Counted from the stretch's first letter, positions 1 to 8,171 are shown. The stretch is DNA of 64,000 nucleotides from JBGAHD01 sp044226395 (GCA_044226395.1 JBGAHD010000003.1:930001-994000); one strand, 5' to 3'. Program-made: numbers and translations. The notes: a model not told the origin generated them from the letters alone.

Positions 1-1
1 C

Positions 2-298
2 GCGGACCTGGCGGCCTTCCTCGACGATCGATCGCTATCGCCGACCTTGCGCGCGCTCGTTGGCATGAAGCAGCTCGTGATGATCCGACCGTTCAAAGTG
101 GGCAATACTCGAATCGCGCGCTGTCTCGCGGCGGCGCGCTTGCGTCACGCGAATCGGTTGAGCGAACGCGGCTTCACCATCGTTCGTCAATTGAGCGAGC
201 ATCGGGACACCGCCTTTCGCGAGAGCAGCATCGCCATTCGGGATCGCGGCGATTGGGGGCCGTTCTTGACGTGCGCGTTGATGACCTGGAATTCGTGA
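2..298 (+). CDS. Fic-like domain protein, 3' end, degenerate active site
   Basis: The frame is open from the window edge to a TGA at 296-298, so only the last 98 residues are seen. The stretch IRPFKVGNTRIAR aligns with the Fic signature HPFx[D/E]GNxRxxR, and the ending RGDWGPFLTCAL matches the usual Fic C-terminal gDWtpFleffL helix. Fic proteins transfer AMP or another phosphate-containing group to target hydroxyls. Here the catalytic histidine is replaced by arginine and the second glycine by threonine, so AMP transfer is unlikely if the alignment is right. The upstream part is outside the window, so domain order and start are unknown. The family call rests on motif similarity only. Confidence 0.45.
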   Translation, partial: ADLAAFLDDRSLSPTLRALVGMKQLVMIRPFKVGNTRIARCLAAARLRHANRLSERGFTIVRQLSEHRDTAFRESSIAIRDRGDWGPFLTCALMTWNS

Positions 299-390
299 GT
301 CACGCGCCGCATCGCTGATCTTCGGCGCGCGCTTCCGTGCTTCGAAGTTCACAGGCACGATGCCGAACGCCGCCGAGGCGGAAAGTGAAC

Positions 391-405
391 CGGCGCGTCG
401 CGCCG
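391..405 (-). terminator. short GC hairpin after the metalloprotease gene
   Basis: CGGCGC-GTC-GCGCCG forms a perfect 6-bp stem with a 3-nt loop directly downstream of the minus-strand stop at 407. There is no T tract, so termination strength is doubtful. Confidence 0.3.
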
Positions 406-406
406 C

Positions 407-1681
407 CTAGGGACACGTCAATCCCAGCGGCATCGTCAGCCGCACCAGGGGCAGCGATCCGTTGCCATACCCCGGCGCCACCGCGGTCCATCGCACTTCG
501 CCCGCATCGCAGCCGCTGAACTGGAATTCGAGCGTGCCCCAAGGTTGCGGATGCACTTGCGCGCTATTGAATCGCGGCGGGAATCGCCCACCCGGCCCGA
601 CTTGCTGGAAGCCTTGCACGATGGCTGTGTCGCCGCTGATCGGGCCGGTGCCGATGATCCAGGTCGGTTGGCCGTCGGGGGTGAAGACGAACCATTCGAC
701 CAGCAATTGATTCCCGGGCAAGACTTGGATTTCGAAGCCATGGCCACTCTGCGCCGGCGAGTACCAGTTGCCCGTCATGCCGGCGCCGATGGCGAACGTC
801 GACGACACGAGTTGCGGTCGAAACGTGGCGATCAAGGCGTGCATGCGCGTGGCTTGCAGCGGCGTGAATTGGTCCGTGCACGCATCGTCGCTGTAGTTCA
901 TGAAGTTGGTCACGGGATCGACGCCAGGCGCCGCGCACGTGTCGCGACCGATGGCGCAGCCGTAGGCGGGCGCCGCTTCCGCGGGCGTATCGTCGACGTC
1001 ATCACCGGGCGGTTCGCATCCGCCTTGGAACGTGTGCAGCAGCCCCAGGTAATGACCCATCTCGTGCACGAGCGTGTGTCCCAAGTTCAGCGGCGCGGGG
1101 CCGCCGGGCAGGGTGCGGTAGTCGATGATGATGCCGTGCTGGTGATCGTCTTGCGGAAACTCATTGGGAAACGTCGCGCGCCCTGCCAGGCCTTCGGGAA
1201 TCTTGCAGAGATAGATGTTGACGAACTTCGCGGGGTCCACGGCGAGCTCCGCTTTCATCCGGATGCCCGACGCCGTGGTCGGATAGCAGGCGCCCGCGAA
1301 GAACTCGGAGTCTCGATATCGACGTGTTTCGGCCAACGTGAAGTGAAGGCCCGATGCGCGGAACGCCTCATTGAGCACGGTCACTTGTTGGGCGATCGTC
1401 GCGTCGGGCACGTCGCCTTCGAAGGCGGCGCCGCTGTGGACGTGCACGATCAGTCGGATCTCGGCAGGATTTGCGCTGTCGATCGCCGCGGCCTTTGATC
1501 GCACCACGGCTTGCTTCAACGCACCAGCGAAGCGCTCGGGCGGGCTGGTGTCTTCGATCGAACGGGGACTCGCCACCGCGATGCCCGCAGCCAAAAGCGT
1601 GGACAGCGCAATCGCGACGCGCTGGATTCGCCTCGCGATGCGAAGGGTGGGGCGCAATGCGGTGCCGCGGTGTTCGCTCAT
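407..1681 (-). CDS. secreted M43-type (pappalysin-like) zinc metalloprotease
   Basis: This is a 424-residue secreted zinc endopeptidase. A signal-type hydrophobic stretch at about residues 20-38 ends in AVASP. The zinc motif HEMGHYLGLLH lies at about 206-216 and the Met-turn NFMNYS at about 259-264, the arrangement of the M43 cytophagalysin/pappalysin family. After about residue 300 a beta-rich module begins with GNWYSPAQSGHGFEIQV; this type recurs at the C terminus of secreted Xanthomonadales proteins. I chose the ATG at 1681 over the longer frame start at 1747 because GGAAAGGAAG lies just upstream of it and it leads straight into the signal peptide. Neighbours on the same strand are separate units, so no operon is evident. 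The substrate cannot be told from sequence. Confidence 0.85.
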   Translation of the reverse strand: MSEHRGTALRPTLRIARRIQRVAIALSTLLAAGIAVASPRSIEDTSPPERFAGALKQAVVRSKAAAIDSANPAEIRLIVHVHSGAAFEGDVPDATIAQQVTVLNEAFRASGLHFTLAETRRYRDSEFFAGACYPTTASGIRMKAELAVDPAKFVNIYLCKIPEGLAGRATFPNEFPQDDHQHGIIIDYRTLPGGPAPLNLGHTLVHEMGHYLGLLHTFQGGCEPPGDDVDDTPAEAAPAYGCAIGRDTCAAPGVDPVTNFMNYSDDACTDQFTPLQATRMHALIATFRPQLVSSTFAIGAGMTGNWYSPAQSGHGFEIQVLPGNQLLVEWFVFTPDGQPTWIIGTGPISGDTAIVQGFQQVGPGGRFPPRFNSAQVHPQPWGTLEFQFSGCDAGEVRWTAVAPGYGNGSLPLVRLTMPLGLTCP

Positions 1682-1847
1682 GGGTCTTCCTTTCCCTACC
1701 AACAGCCACAACGGACTGTGGCCGTCGTTCACGCCATGCGGACCCACCCGAGTTCGAATTCAGGGGTTGCCCAACACCGGGCTCATCGCGAAGGACGTTC
1801 GGGAAGCGAACTTGGTCGCGGGCCATCGGGTTTGAGGCGCGCGATCA

Positions 1848-1876
1848 CGCCAGGGACAAGAGGCTTGTCCCTGGCG
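1848..1876. terminator. 13-bp perfect hairpin between glucosidase and protease genes
   Basis: CGCCAGGGACAAG-AGG-CTTGTCCCTGGCG is a perfect 13-bp stem with a 3-nt loop. It lies between the GH1 stop (1936) and the metalloprotease start (1681), both on the minus strand. A second hairpin, GCCCCGC-GAC-GCGGGGC, is at 1904-1920. Together they probably end GH1 transcription, although T tracts are weak. Confidence 0.45.
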
Positions 1877-1935
1877 ACGAAGGAAGTGTTGCGACCTAGC
1901 CGCGCCCCGCGACGCGGGGCACGCGGCGAGCACGC

Positions 1936-3288
1936 TCACTCGTCCAGCAACTTTCCGTTGCTGGCGATGATCTTCGAATACAGACGCGCGCTGTCTTTCG
2001 GCGTGCGTTCCTGCGTTTCGAAGTTGACGTGCACGATGCCGAAGCGCTTGGAGAAGCCCAACGACCATTCGAGATTGTCCATCAGCGACCACGCGTAGTA
2101 GCCGCGCACGTCCACGCCCTGCGCGATGGCGGCGCGAATAGCGTTGAGGTGCTTCTTCAAGTAATCGACGCGCAGCGGGTCTTCGATGCGGCCGTGCTGC
2201 GCCTTGGGCGGATCGTAGAAAGCGGAGCCGTTCTCGGTGATGTAGATCGGCAGATCGCCGTAGTGTTGTTTCATCCACACCAGGGTGTCGGTGAGGCCCT
2301 GCGGAAAAACTTCCCAGCCGGTTTCGGTGTAAGTCGATTGCGTCTGCTTGACCGGCGAAGCCTTGAGCGGCCACGAGCCTTCGTCATGACGCACGACATT
2401 GCGCGTGTAGTAGTTGAGACCCAGGAAATCGAGCGGCTGCTTGATCGTGGCGAAATCCTCGGCCGGCCAATTCGGCCAGGCTTCGCCGAAGATTTCTTTC
2501 AGTTCCTCGGGATAGCGGCCGTGAATCGCGGGCTCGAGGTACTGACGATTCATATAGGCCTCGGCGCGGCGCGTGGCGGCGAGGTCGGCGGGCGACGGCG
2601 AGGCCGGATACTTCGGCTCGATGTTCACCACCAGGCCGATCTGATGCTTGCCGATGGCGCGATAGGCCTGCACGGCCTTGCCGTGCGCGCGCATCAACTG
2701 ATGCGAGGCGATCGGCGCCTCGAAGCGCGAGCGATGACCCGGCGCGAGCGCGCCATGCAGATAACCGCCGTCGGTGACGACCCAGGGTTCGTTCAAGGTC
2801 GCCCACATCTTCACGCGGCCATCGAGGCGGCGGTACATGACGCTGGCGTACTCGGCGAACCAATCGGCGATGTCGGGGTTGAGCCAGCCGCCACGATCGT
2901 CCAGCGCCGCGGGCAGATCCCAATGAAACAGCGTGGCATTGGGTTCGATGCCGTGCTTGAGCAGCTCGTCGACCAGGCGTTCGTAGAAACCGAGCCCGCC
3001 TTCGTTCACGCGTCCCTTGCCTTCCGGCAGGATGCGGCTCCAGGCGATGCTGAAGCGATAGGCCTTCAGGCCCAGGTCGCGCATCATCGCCACGTCTTCG
3101 CGGAAGCGCTTGTAGTGATCGCAGGCGACGTCGCCGGTATCGCCGTCGCGCATCATATTGGGGGTGTGGGCGAAACGCTGCCAGATGCTGGGGCCGGCCC
3201 CGTCGGCCAGCGGCGATCCTTCGATCTGATACGCGGACGTGGCCGCGCCCCACAAAAAGCCTCGCGGGAAAGGTGGCAACTGACTCAT
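1936..3288 (-). CDS. GH1 family beta-glucosidase
   Basis: The 450-residue protein covers a whole GH1 (beta/alpha)8 barrel, the normal length for bacterial beta-glucosidases. It hydrolyses beta-linked glucosides with retention. Visible landmarks are the N-terminal signature FPRGFLWGAATSAYQIEG, the acid/base glutamate in TLNEPW (about E167) and the nucleophile in YITENG (about E352), followed by the conserved WSLMDNLEW region. There is no signal peptide, so it is expected in the cytoplasm acting on imported oligosaccharides. It is divergent from an ABC-transporter ATPase of the sugar type. A LacI-family operator-like palindrome at 3314-3327, 26 bp before its start, suggests repression relieved by a sugar ligand. 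Confidence 0.93.
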   Translation of the reverse strand: MSQLPPFPRGFLWGAATSAYQIEGSPLADGAGPSIWQRFAHTPNMMRDGDTGDVACDHYKRFREDVAMMRDLGLKAYRFSIAWSRILPEGKGRVNEGGLGFYERLVDELLKHGIEPNATLFHWDLPAALDDRGGWLNPDIADWFAEYASVMYRRLDGRVKMWATLNEPWVVTDGGYLHGALAPGHRSRFEAPIASHQLMRAHGKAVQAYRAIGKHQIGLVVNIEPKYPASPSPADLAATRRAEAYMNRQYLEPAIHGRYPEELKEIFGEAWPNWPAEDFATIKQPLDFLGLNYYTRNVVRHDEGSWPLKASPVKQTQSTYTETGWEVFPQGLTDTLVWMKQHYGDLPIYITENGSAFYDPPKAQHGRIEDPLRVDYLKKHLNAIRAAIAQGVDVRGYYAWSLMDNLEWSLGFSKRFGIVHVNFETQERTPKDSARLYSKIIASNGKLLDE

Positions 3289-3313
3289 CGGAACATCGCG
3301 CCCTGTGCTGGCC

Positions 3314-3327
3314 TGGAAACGTTTACA
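3314..3327. promoter_or_regulatory. LacI-family operator-like palindrome
   Basis: TGGAAACGTTTACA pairs at 6 of 7 positions around the central CG, the typical LacI/GalR-family operator shape (TGTAAACGTTTACA type). It lies between the divergent GH1 and ABC ATPase genes, close to the GH1 start, so it could control either or both. The regulator gene is not in the window. Confidence 0.55.
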
Positions 3328-3465
3328 TGGCAGAATAGCGCGGCCGCGCGCGCATTGCAGCTGTCATCGATGTTGCGATGCGCCATAGGGCCGCGCGACC
3401 CGCCACCAATAATAGGCGGGGCGCGTCGCCCTCGGCCGACACCACGACCCCACGAAGGAAGAACC

Positions 3466-4551
3466 ATGGCCCAAGTGCGCCTGGACAACGTGCAAAAGCG
3501 CTACGACAACGGCCACGTGGCCGTGCACGGCGCCAGTTTCGAAGTCGCCGACGGCGAGTTGTTGGTCCTGGTCGGGCCTTCGGGCTGCGGCAAGTCAACT
3601 TTGCTGCGCATGATCGCGGGGCTGGAGTCGATCAGCGCCGGCACCTTGGCCATCGACGGTCGCGTGGTCAACGAGGTCGAGCCCAAGGAACGCGACATCG
3701 CGATGGTGTTTCAAAACTACGCCTTGTATCCGCACATGACCGTGGCCGAGAACCTGGGCTTCGCGTTGAAGCTCCGCGGCGAGTCGCCCGAACGCGCGCG
3801 AGCGCGCATCGAAGAGGCCGCGCGCATGCTCGAACTCGGCGACTTGCTCGAGCGTCTGCCCAAGCAGTTGTCGGGCGGCCAACGTCAGCGCGTCGCGCTC
3901 GGTCGCGCGCTGGTGCGCGACCCCAAGGTGTTCCTGCTCGACGAGCCCTTGTCCAATCTCGACGCCAAGCTGCGCCTGTCGATGCGCACTGAGATCGCGC
4001 GCCTGCATCGCGCGCTGCGCGCGACCATGATCTACGTGACCCACGATCAGATCGAGGCCATGACCCTGGGCCAGCGCATCGTGGTGTTGAAGGACGGCGT
4101 GATCCAGCAGCTGGACACGCCGATGAAGCTTTACGAACAACCCGCGAATGTCTTCGTCGCGGGGTTTCTCGGCAGCCCCGCGATGAATTTTCTGCGCGGT
4201 CGCCTGGGCGAGGACGGCGTGTTTCGCGGCGATGTCGGCGAGATCGCCTTGGGCCAAGCGGTCGCGAGTCTGCCGGCGGCGGCGCGCGATGGTCGCGAGC
4301 TGGTGCTGGGTCTGCGGCCGGAGCACTTGTTGCTCGACGCACCGGCCGGGCACGCGCGCCTGGACGCCACGCTAGAGAACGTCGAGCCTCTCGGCAACGA
4401 GATCTTCCTGCACCTGCGCGCCGGCGCGACAACCTTGGTCGCACGCGTGGCGCCGATGACCGTGCCCGAACGCGGCGCGGCGCTGAGACTGCATTTCGCG
4501 GCCACGCGACTGCACGCGTTCGACGCCGCGAGTGGTCAACGCTTGAGCTGA
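3466..4551 (+). CDS. sugar ABC transporter ATP-binding protein (MalK/UgpC type)
   Basis: This is a 361-residue ATPase subunit of a carbohydrate importer. Walker A is GPSGCGKST at about residue 38, the Q-loop VFQNYALYPHMTV follows, the ABC signature is LSGGQRQRVALGRA and Walker B is VFLLDEPLSNLDAKLR. The switch histidine is in YVTHDQIEAMTL. The C-terminal third (from about residue 235) has the TOBE-type regulatory fold of MalK, UgpC and MsmK. The ATG at 3466 follows AAGGAAGAACC. No permease or binding-protein gene is adjacent, so it may energise several importers encoded elsewhere, as MsmK-type subunits do. Divergence from the GH1 enzyme across a LacI-like operator supports a role in glucoside uptake. 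Confidence 0.9.
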   Translation: MAQVRLDNVQKRYDNGHVAVHGASFEVADGELLVLVGPSGCGKSTLLRMIAGLESISAGTLAIDGRVVNEVEPKERDIAMVFQNYALYPHMTVAENLGFALKLRGESPERARARIEEAARMLELGDLLERLPKQLSGGQRQRVALGRALVRDPKVFLLDEPLSNLDAKLRLSMRTEIARLHRALRATMIYVTHDQIEAMTLGQRIVVLKDGVIQQLDTPMKLYEQPANVFVAGFLGSPAMNFLRGRLGEDGVFRGDVGEIALGQAVASLPAAARDGRELVLGLRPEHLLLDAPAGHARLDATLENVEPLGNEIFLHLRAGATTLVARVAPMTVPERGAALRLHFAATRLHAFDAASGQRLS

Positions 4552-4562
4552 TCCGCGCCCCG

Positions 4563-4592
4563 GGGCCGCGCGCTCTTGCGCGCGCGTGGCCC
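4563..4592 (+). terminator. imperfect GC hairpin after the ABC ATPase
   Basis: GGGCC plus GCGCGC pair with a downstream GCGCGC and GGCCC across a TCTT loop, with a 4-nt bulge on the 3' side. It lies 11 nt after the stop. There is no T run. Confidence 0.3.
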
Positions 4593-4634
4593 GACCCCAT
4601 ACGTTCGCCATTCAACCGGGGACGGAGAACACGC

Positions 4635-5327
4635 ATGGGCGCCACCACGATCAGCGATTTCATCAAGGCCAACGCGCAGCGCGACGCCAGCGCGGAGATG
4701 TTCGAGCTCGAAAGCCCGCACATGCTCGAGATCAAACTCGACGGCCGCGTGTGGGCCAAGGCCGGCGCCATGGTCGCCTATCACGGCGCGGTCAAGTTCC
4801 GCCGCGAAGGCGTGATGGAGCAAGGCCTGGGCAATCTGCTCAAGAAGGCGATCAGCGGCGAAGGCATGCGTTTGATGAAGGCCGAGGGCACGGGTCGTGT
4901 CTACTTCGCCGATGCCGGCAAGCGCATCACTTTGCTACGGCTGGCCAACGAAGCCGTGTTCGTTAACGGCAACGACGTGCTGGCCTTCGAGGACGGCATC
5001 GAGCATCAGATCACGATGATGCGTCGCGTCGCCGGCATGATGGCCGGTGGCTTGTTCAATATTCGTCTCGCGGGTACTGGCGTCATCGCCATCACCACGC
5101 ACTATCAACCGCTGGTGCTGCAGGTCAAACCCGGGCAGCCGGTGTTCACCGATCCCAATGCCACGGTGGCGTGGTCGTCGAGCCTGACGCCGGATTTCTC
5201 CACCGACATCCAACTCGGCACCTTGTTCGGGCGTGGCTCGGGCGAGTCGATCCAGCTCAAGTTTCAAGGCGCGGGCTGGGTGGTGGTGCAGCCGTATGAA
5301 GAGGTCTACGCGGCGGCGCAAGGCTGA
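4635..5327 (+). CDS. AIM24 family protein
   Basis: This 230-residue protein is of the AIM24/DUF124 (TIGR00266-like) family, a beta-sandwich fold of uncertain function in bacteria; the mitochondrial relative affects inner membrane organisation. Typical family segments are ELESPHMLEIKLDGRVWAKA near the N terminus, glycine-rich turns with VFVNGNDVLAFE in the middle, and GAGWVVVQPYEE at the end. No signal peptide or membrane helix is seen. It stands alone between the ABC ATPase and a convergent small ORF, with a strong hairpin 10 nt after its stop. Confidence 0.8.
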   Translation: MGATTISDFIKANAQRDASAEMFELESPHMLEIKLDGRVWAKAGAMVAYHGAVKFRREGVMEQGLGNLLKKAISGEGMRLMKAEGTGRVYFADAGKRITLLRLANEAVFVNGNDVLAFEDGIEHQITMMRRVAGMMAGGLFNIRLAGTGVIAITTHYQPLVLQVKPGQPVFTDPNATVAWSSSLTPDFSTDIQLGTLFGRGSGESIQLKFQGAGWVVVQPYEEVYAAAQG

Positions 5328-5337
5328 GGACGAATCG

Positions 5338-5362
5338 CATCGCGGGCGACAGGCCCGCGATG
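5338..5362. terminator. bidirectional hairpin between AIM24 and a small minus-strand ORF
   Basis: CATCGCGGGC-GACAG-GCCCGCGATG gives a perfect 10-bp stem with a 5-nt loop. It lies exactly between the AIM24 stop (5327) and the stop of a small convergent ORF (5365), as expected for a shared terminator. No T tract is visible on either side. Confidence 0.5.
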
Positions 5363-5364
5363 CC

Positions 5365-5478
5365 TTAGTCGCGCGCGTGAGTCGTGGTGCGCGGGTGATC
5401 AGCGCAGGCGCGACGTCGCTTGTTCGCGTCGATGCGCGCTCGCGGATCGATCACGGTCTTCGGCGGCATCATCAACAT
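5365..5478 (-). CDS. possible small protein, 37 aa
   Basis: The frame starts MLMMPPKTVIDPRARIDANK and ends THARD. It is preceded at a good distance by AGGAGAAAGG, one of the clearest Shine-Dalgarno sequences in the region. It ends just before the hairpin at 5338-5362, which would then serve both convergent genes. The peptide is basic and has no membrane segment. I recognise no family. The ribosome site and terminator placement support a real gene, but the length makes this uncertain. Confidence 0.4.
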   Translation of the reverse strand: MLMMPPKTVIDPRARIDANKRRRACADHPRTTTHARD

Positions 5479-5861
5479 CGCCTTTCTCCTGAAAGATGTG
5501 ACAGGGTTCGCGCGATGCGCTTCTGGTGCGCGCGTGCTCAACTGATCGCGCGCCGCTTCTCGTCGCGACAAACGTAACGAATTGTCTTCACGACGCGCCC
5601 GCGTGCGATGCGAATCACTCGCGCTTGATCGCTCCGTCGTGTGATCGCGATCACGATTTTCGTTAGCCTTCCGTTGAAGTTTCGTTGCGCGATCGTCAAT
5701 CGTCGCGCGCACTCATTCTCATTCGCGGTCCATCGATCAGCGTGAGCGCGAGCGCGCGCTTCATCGCGTCGTATATTAAATTTCTTTCATGTGACCTCGA
5801 CGCGAAACGCGAGTTATAAGAAGCGCCATCGCGCCCACGCGCGTCATCGGGGCACATCATC
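5479..5861. other. divergent intergenic region upstream of the cytochrome operon
   Basis: No convincing gene is seen here. The region should hold promoters for the small minus-strand ORF and for the plus-strand cytochrome operon. It contains a perfect 14-bp palindrome GTGATCGCGATCAC at 5641-5654. Near 5771-5789 and 5812-5818 it is unusually AT-rich (gtatattaaa, ttataag) for this genome, so one of these may hold a -10 element. Confidence 0.4.
5640..5655. promoter_or_regulatory. CRP/FNR-family-like palindrome
   Basis: TGTGA-TCGCGA-TCACG fits the CRP/Clp consensus TGTGA-N6-TCACA at all but the last base, about 205 bp before the cytochrome b561 start. GATCGCGATC-type words are common in this genome, so chance occurrence is a real alternative. 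Confidence 0.35.
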
Positions 5862-6518
5862 ATGATCGACACGCCGCAAGCCGCGAACGCCATCGCCGCT
5901 TCGGATTCGCGCGCCTATGTCTGGCCCTTGGGCATGCGCGTCGTGCATTGGCTCACCGTGGCTTTCCTGATCGTCGGCGTCACGGCCGTGCTGGTGACCG
6001 ATCTGGTCGAAGGCCGCGATGCGCGCAACCTGCTGATGGACACGCATCGCCAAGCGGGTTTGTTGATCCTGCTGCTCGTGATCATTCGTGTCGGCACGCG
6101 TCTGCGCGTCGACGGCCCGCGGTGGCTGCAATCGACGCCGGTGAAGTTCGCGGCGACGGCCACGCATGTGGCGATGTACCTGCTGATGTTCGCGTTGCCC
6201 GTGCTCGGTTGGCTATTGACTGATGCGCGTGGCAAGCCGGTGACCCTGCTCGGCATTCCGTTGCCGACGCTGATCGCGCGCGATCGCGATGTGGCCGAGT
6301 CCATCGAGTCCTGGCACTCGCTCGCGGGCTGGACCTTGTTGGTCCTGGTCGGCCTGCATGCGCTGGTGGCGCTGTGGCATCACTTCGGCGCCAAGGACGA
6401 TGTGCTGCGCGCGATGCTCGGCCGAGCGCGCGTCGCGCCTTCCGCCGCCATTCCGGCTTCCGCTCCCGCTCAAGTTCCCACTCCCATTCTCCCGACACCC
6501 GACGAGGTATCCGAATGA
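5862..6518 (+). CDS. cytochrome b561 family membrane protein
   Basis: This 218-residue inner-membrane di-haem cytochrome b has four expected transmembrane helices, around residues 25-46, 65-82, 98-120 and 148-170. Candidate axial histidines lie in RVVHWLTVAF, TDTHRQAG-like and SWHSLAGW/GLHALVALWHH segments. Such proteins pass electrons between quinol and periplasmic carriers. The C-terminal tail of about 40 residues is Ala/Pro-rich and probably unstructured. The stop overlaps the start of the next gene (ATGA), so it is translationally coupled to a cytochrome-porin fusion, followed one base later by a soluble cytochrome c. The three genes look like one electron-transfer operon. Confidence 0.85.
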   Translation: MIDTPQAANAIAASDSRAYVWPLGMRVVHWLTVAFLIVGVTAVLVTDLVEGRDARNLLMDTHRQAGLLILLLVIIRVGTRLRVDGPRWLQSTPVKFAATATHVAMYLLMFALPVLGWLLTDARGKPVTLLGIPLPTLIARDRDVAESIESWHSLAGWTLLVLVGLHALVALWHHFGAKDDVLRAMLGRARVAPSAAIPASAPAQVPTPILPTPDEVSE

Positions 6519-7777
6519 GTCGATTCACGCTTCCAGGCTCGCGCGTGCTCGCGCGCGTGGCCGCCGTTCTGGCCTTGCCGCTGGCGCTGCTGTCTTCGCT
6601 CGACGCGCACGCCGTGCCGAGTTATTCGCGCCAGACGGGCGAGGAATGCGCCGCTTGCCACGTCGGTGGCTTCGGGCCGCAACTCACGCCGCACGGCATG
6701 CGCTTCAAGATCGGTGGCTACACCGATTCCGATGGCAATGGCGGTCATGTGCCGCTGTCGGCCATGGCGATTGGCTCGGTCAGTCGCACGACCGATGAAG
6801 GCGATAGCGGCAAGTCCACGCACGCCGATCTGGGCGAGGCCTCGGTCTTTCTCGCCGGCAAGATCACCGATCACTTGGGCAGCTTCGCGCAGGTGACTTA
6901 CGACGGCGTGGAGCACCATACCGCGCTCGATCTCGCCGACATCCGCGCCACCACCACGCGATCGATCCAAGGCAAGGACACCGTGTTCGGCGTGTCGATC
7001 AACAACGCGCCAACGCTCACCGATCCCTTCAACACGTTGCCGGCCTGGGGCTTTCCGTACACGGAGGCGCCGCGTGGCGCGGGCCCAGGAGGCGCGGAGT
7101 TGCGTGGCATCGGCGGTCTCGAAGGGAATGTGCTCGGCGCTTCGGGCTACATGTTCTGGAACGATCATCTGTACGCGGAGCTGGGCTTCTATCGCTCGCT
7201 GTCGCTGTCCGCGCTTGACAGTATTGGCTTGGGCGGCGATGAGCCCGACCGCGTGACCAATTCCAACTACTGGCGCTTGGCGTGGCTGGGCGATCAGCAC
7301 AAGCAAGCCTGGACCGTGGGCGTGTTCGGCAATCACGCGGGGTTGGCGGAACGCGGAACAGGCCTGACCAACGGTGATGTGCAGGATCTTGGCATCGACG
7401 GTTCGTACCAGTTCCTGGGGACGCGCGAACACGTGGGCACGCTCAACGCGGCCTATATTCGCGAGAAGGATGATTTCACCGGCGAGACCACGCGCGAGAC
7501 CAAGCTCAACGCCTCGTACTACTACAACAACACCTGGGGCGCGTCCGCCGGCTTGTTCGACGCGCGCGGCGACGGCAACGTGAATTCCAATCGCGGCTAC
7601 ATCCTGCAAGCCGACTGGACGCCCTGGGGCAAGGAAGATTCCTGGAAAGCGCCCTGGGCCAATGTCCGTCTGGGCGTGCAGTACATCGGCTTCAATCGCT
7701 TCTACGACGACGCGGGCGAGCGCTTGAGCGCCAGCGCCAACAACACGCTCAACTTCTTCGTCTGGGTGGCGTTCTGA
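6515..7777 (+). CDS. Cyc2-like outer-membrane monohaem cytochrome-porin fusion
   Basis: The 420-residue protein has a signal peptide (about residues 1-30, ending DAHA). A single haem c site, CAACH, follows inside the pattern SYSRQTGEECAACH, then LTPHGMRFKIGGYT. This closely resembles the N terminus of Cyc2 proteins (CxxCH, then P.L...G..FK..GY). The remaining ~350 residues alternate short amphipathic strands and end in a C-terminal aromatic strand (NNTLNFFVWVAF), as in an outer-membrane beta-barrel. Cyc2 in iron oxidisers carries electrons across the outer membrane. In organisms like this one the substrate of homologues is less certain. The start at 6515 is fixed by the ATGA overlap with cytochrome b561. 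Confidence 0.7.
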   Translation: MSRFTLPGSRVLARVAAVLALPLALLSSLDAHAVPSYSRQTGEECAACHVGGFGPQLTPHGMRFKIGGYTDSDGNGGHVPLSAMAIGSVSRTTDEGDSGKSTHADLGEASVFLAGKITDHLGSFAQVTYDGVEHHTALDLADIRATTTRSIQGKDTVFGVSINNAPTLTDPFNTLPAWGFPYTEAPRGAGPGGAELRGIGGLEGNVLGASGYMFWNDHLYAELGFYRSLSLSALDSIGLGGDEPDRVTNSNYWRLAWLGDQHKQAWTVGVFGNHAGLAERGTGLTNGDVQDLGIDGSYQFLGTREHVGTLNAAYIREKDDFTGETTRETKLNASYYYNNTWGASAGLFDARGDGNVNSNRGYILQADWTPWGKEDSWKAPWANVRLGVQYIGFNRFYDDAGERLSASANNTLNFFVWVAF

Positions 7778-7778
7778 C

Positions 7779-8171
7779 ATGATCGACATCAAGCTTTCGA
7801 TGGCGTCGGCCTTGGCCTTCGCCGCCTTGCTCATGGGCTTGCCGATGCGTATCGCTCATGCCGCCGATGCCGCGGCCGGTGGCGATGTCTTCGACGAAGA
7901 GTGCGCCGAGTGCCACAGCCTCAAGCCGGGCAAGCACAAGAAAGGGCCTTCGCTGTTCGGCGTCGTCGGTCGTCATGCCGGCGGCGAGAGCGGCTATGCC
8001 TATTCCGATCCGATGCGCGCCAGTGGCATCGACTGGTCGGCGGAGCGCTTGCAGGCCTACGTTCGCGCGCCGAAGACGGTCGTGCCGGGTGGCAAGATGA
8101 AGTACGACGGTGGCGCGCTCAGTGACGCGGATCTCGCGGATCTGATCGAGTTTCTGTCGAGCAATCACTGA
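7779..8171 (+). CDS. periplasmic class I cytochrome c
   Basis: The 130-residue protein has a signal peptide (about 1-28) followed by a single-haem cytochrome c fold: CAECH at about 44-48, and the distal methionine ligand in PGGKMKYDGG near residue 107. It resembles short c550/c552-type soluble carriers. It starts one base after the cytochrome-porin stop, so it is the third gene of the operon. A plausible job is shuttling electrons between the outer-membrane fusion protein and the membrane-bound cytochrome b561. Confidence 0.9.
   Translation: MIDIKLSMASALAFAALLMGLPMRIAHAADAAAGGDVFDEECAECHSLKPGKHKKGPSLFGVVGRHAGGESGYAYSDPMRASGIDWSAERLQAYVRAPKTVVPGGKMKYDGGALSDADLADLIEFLSSNH

Noticed and set aside
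5640..5655. CRP-type site as a firm regulatory call
   Set aside because: It matches the consensus well, but GATCGCGATC-type words recur through this DNA. It is kept as a low-confidence site and not reported as a finding.
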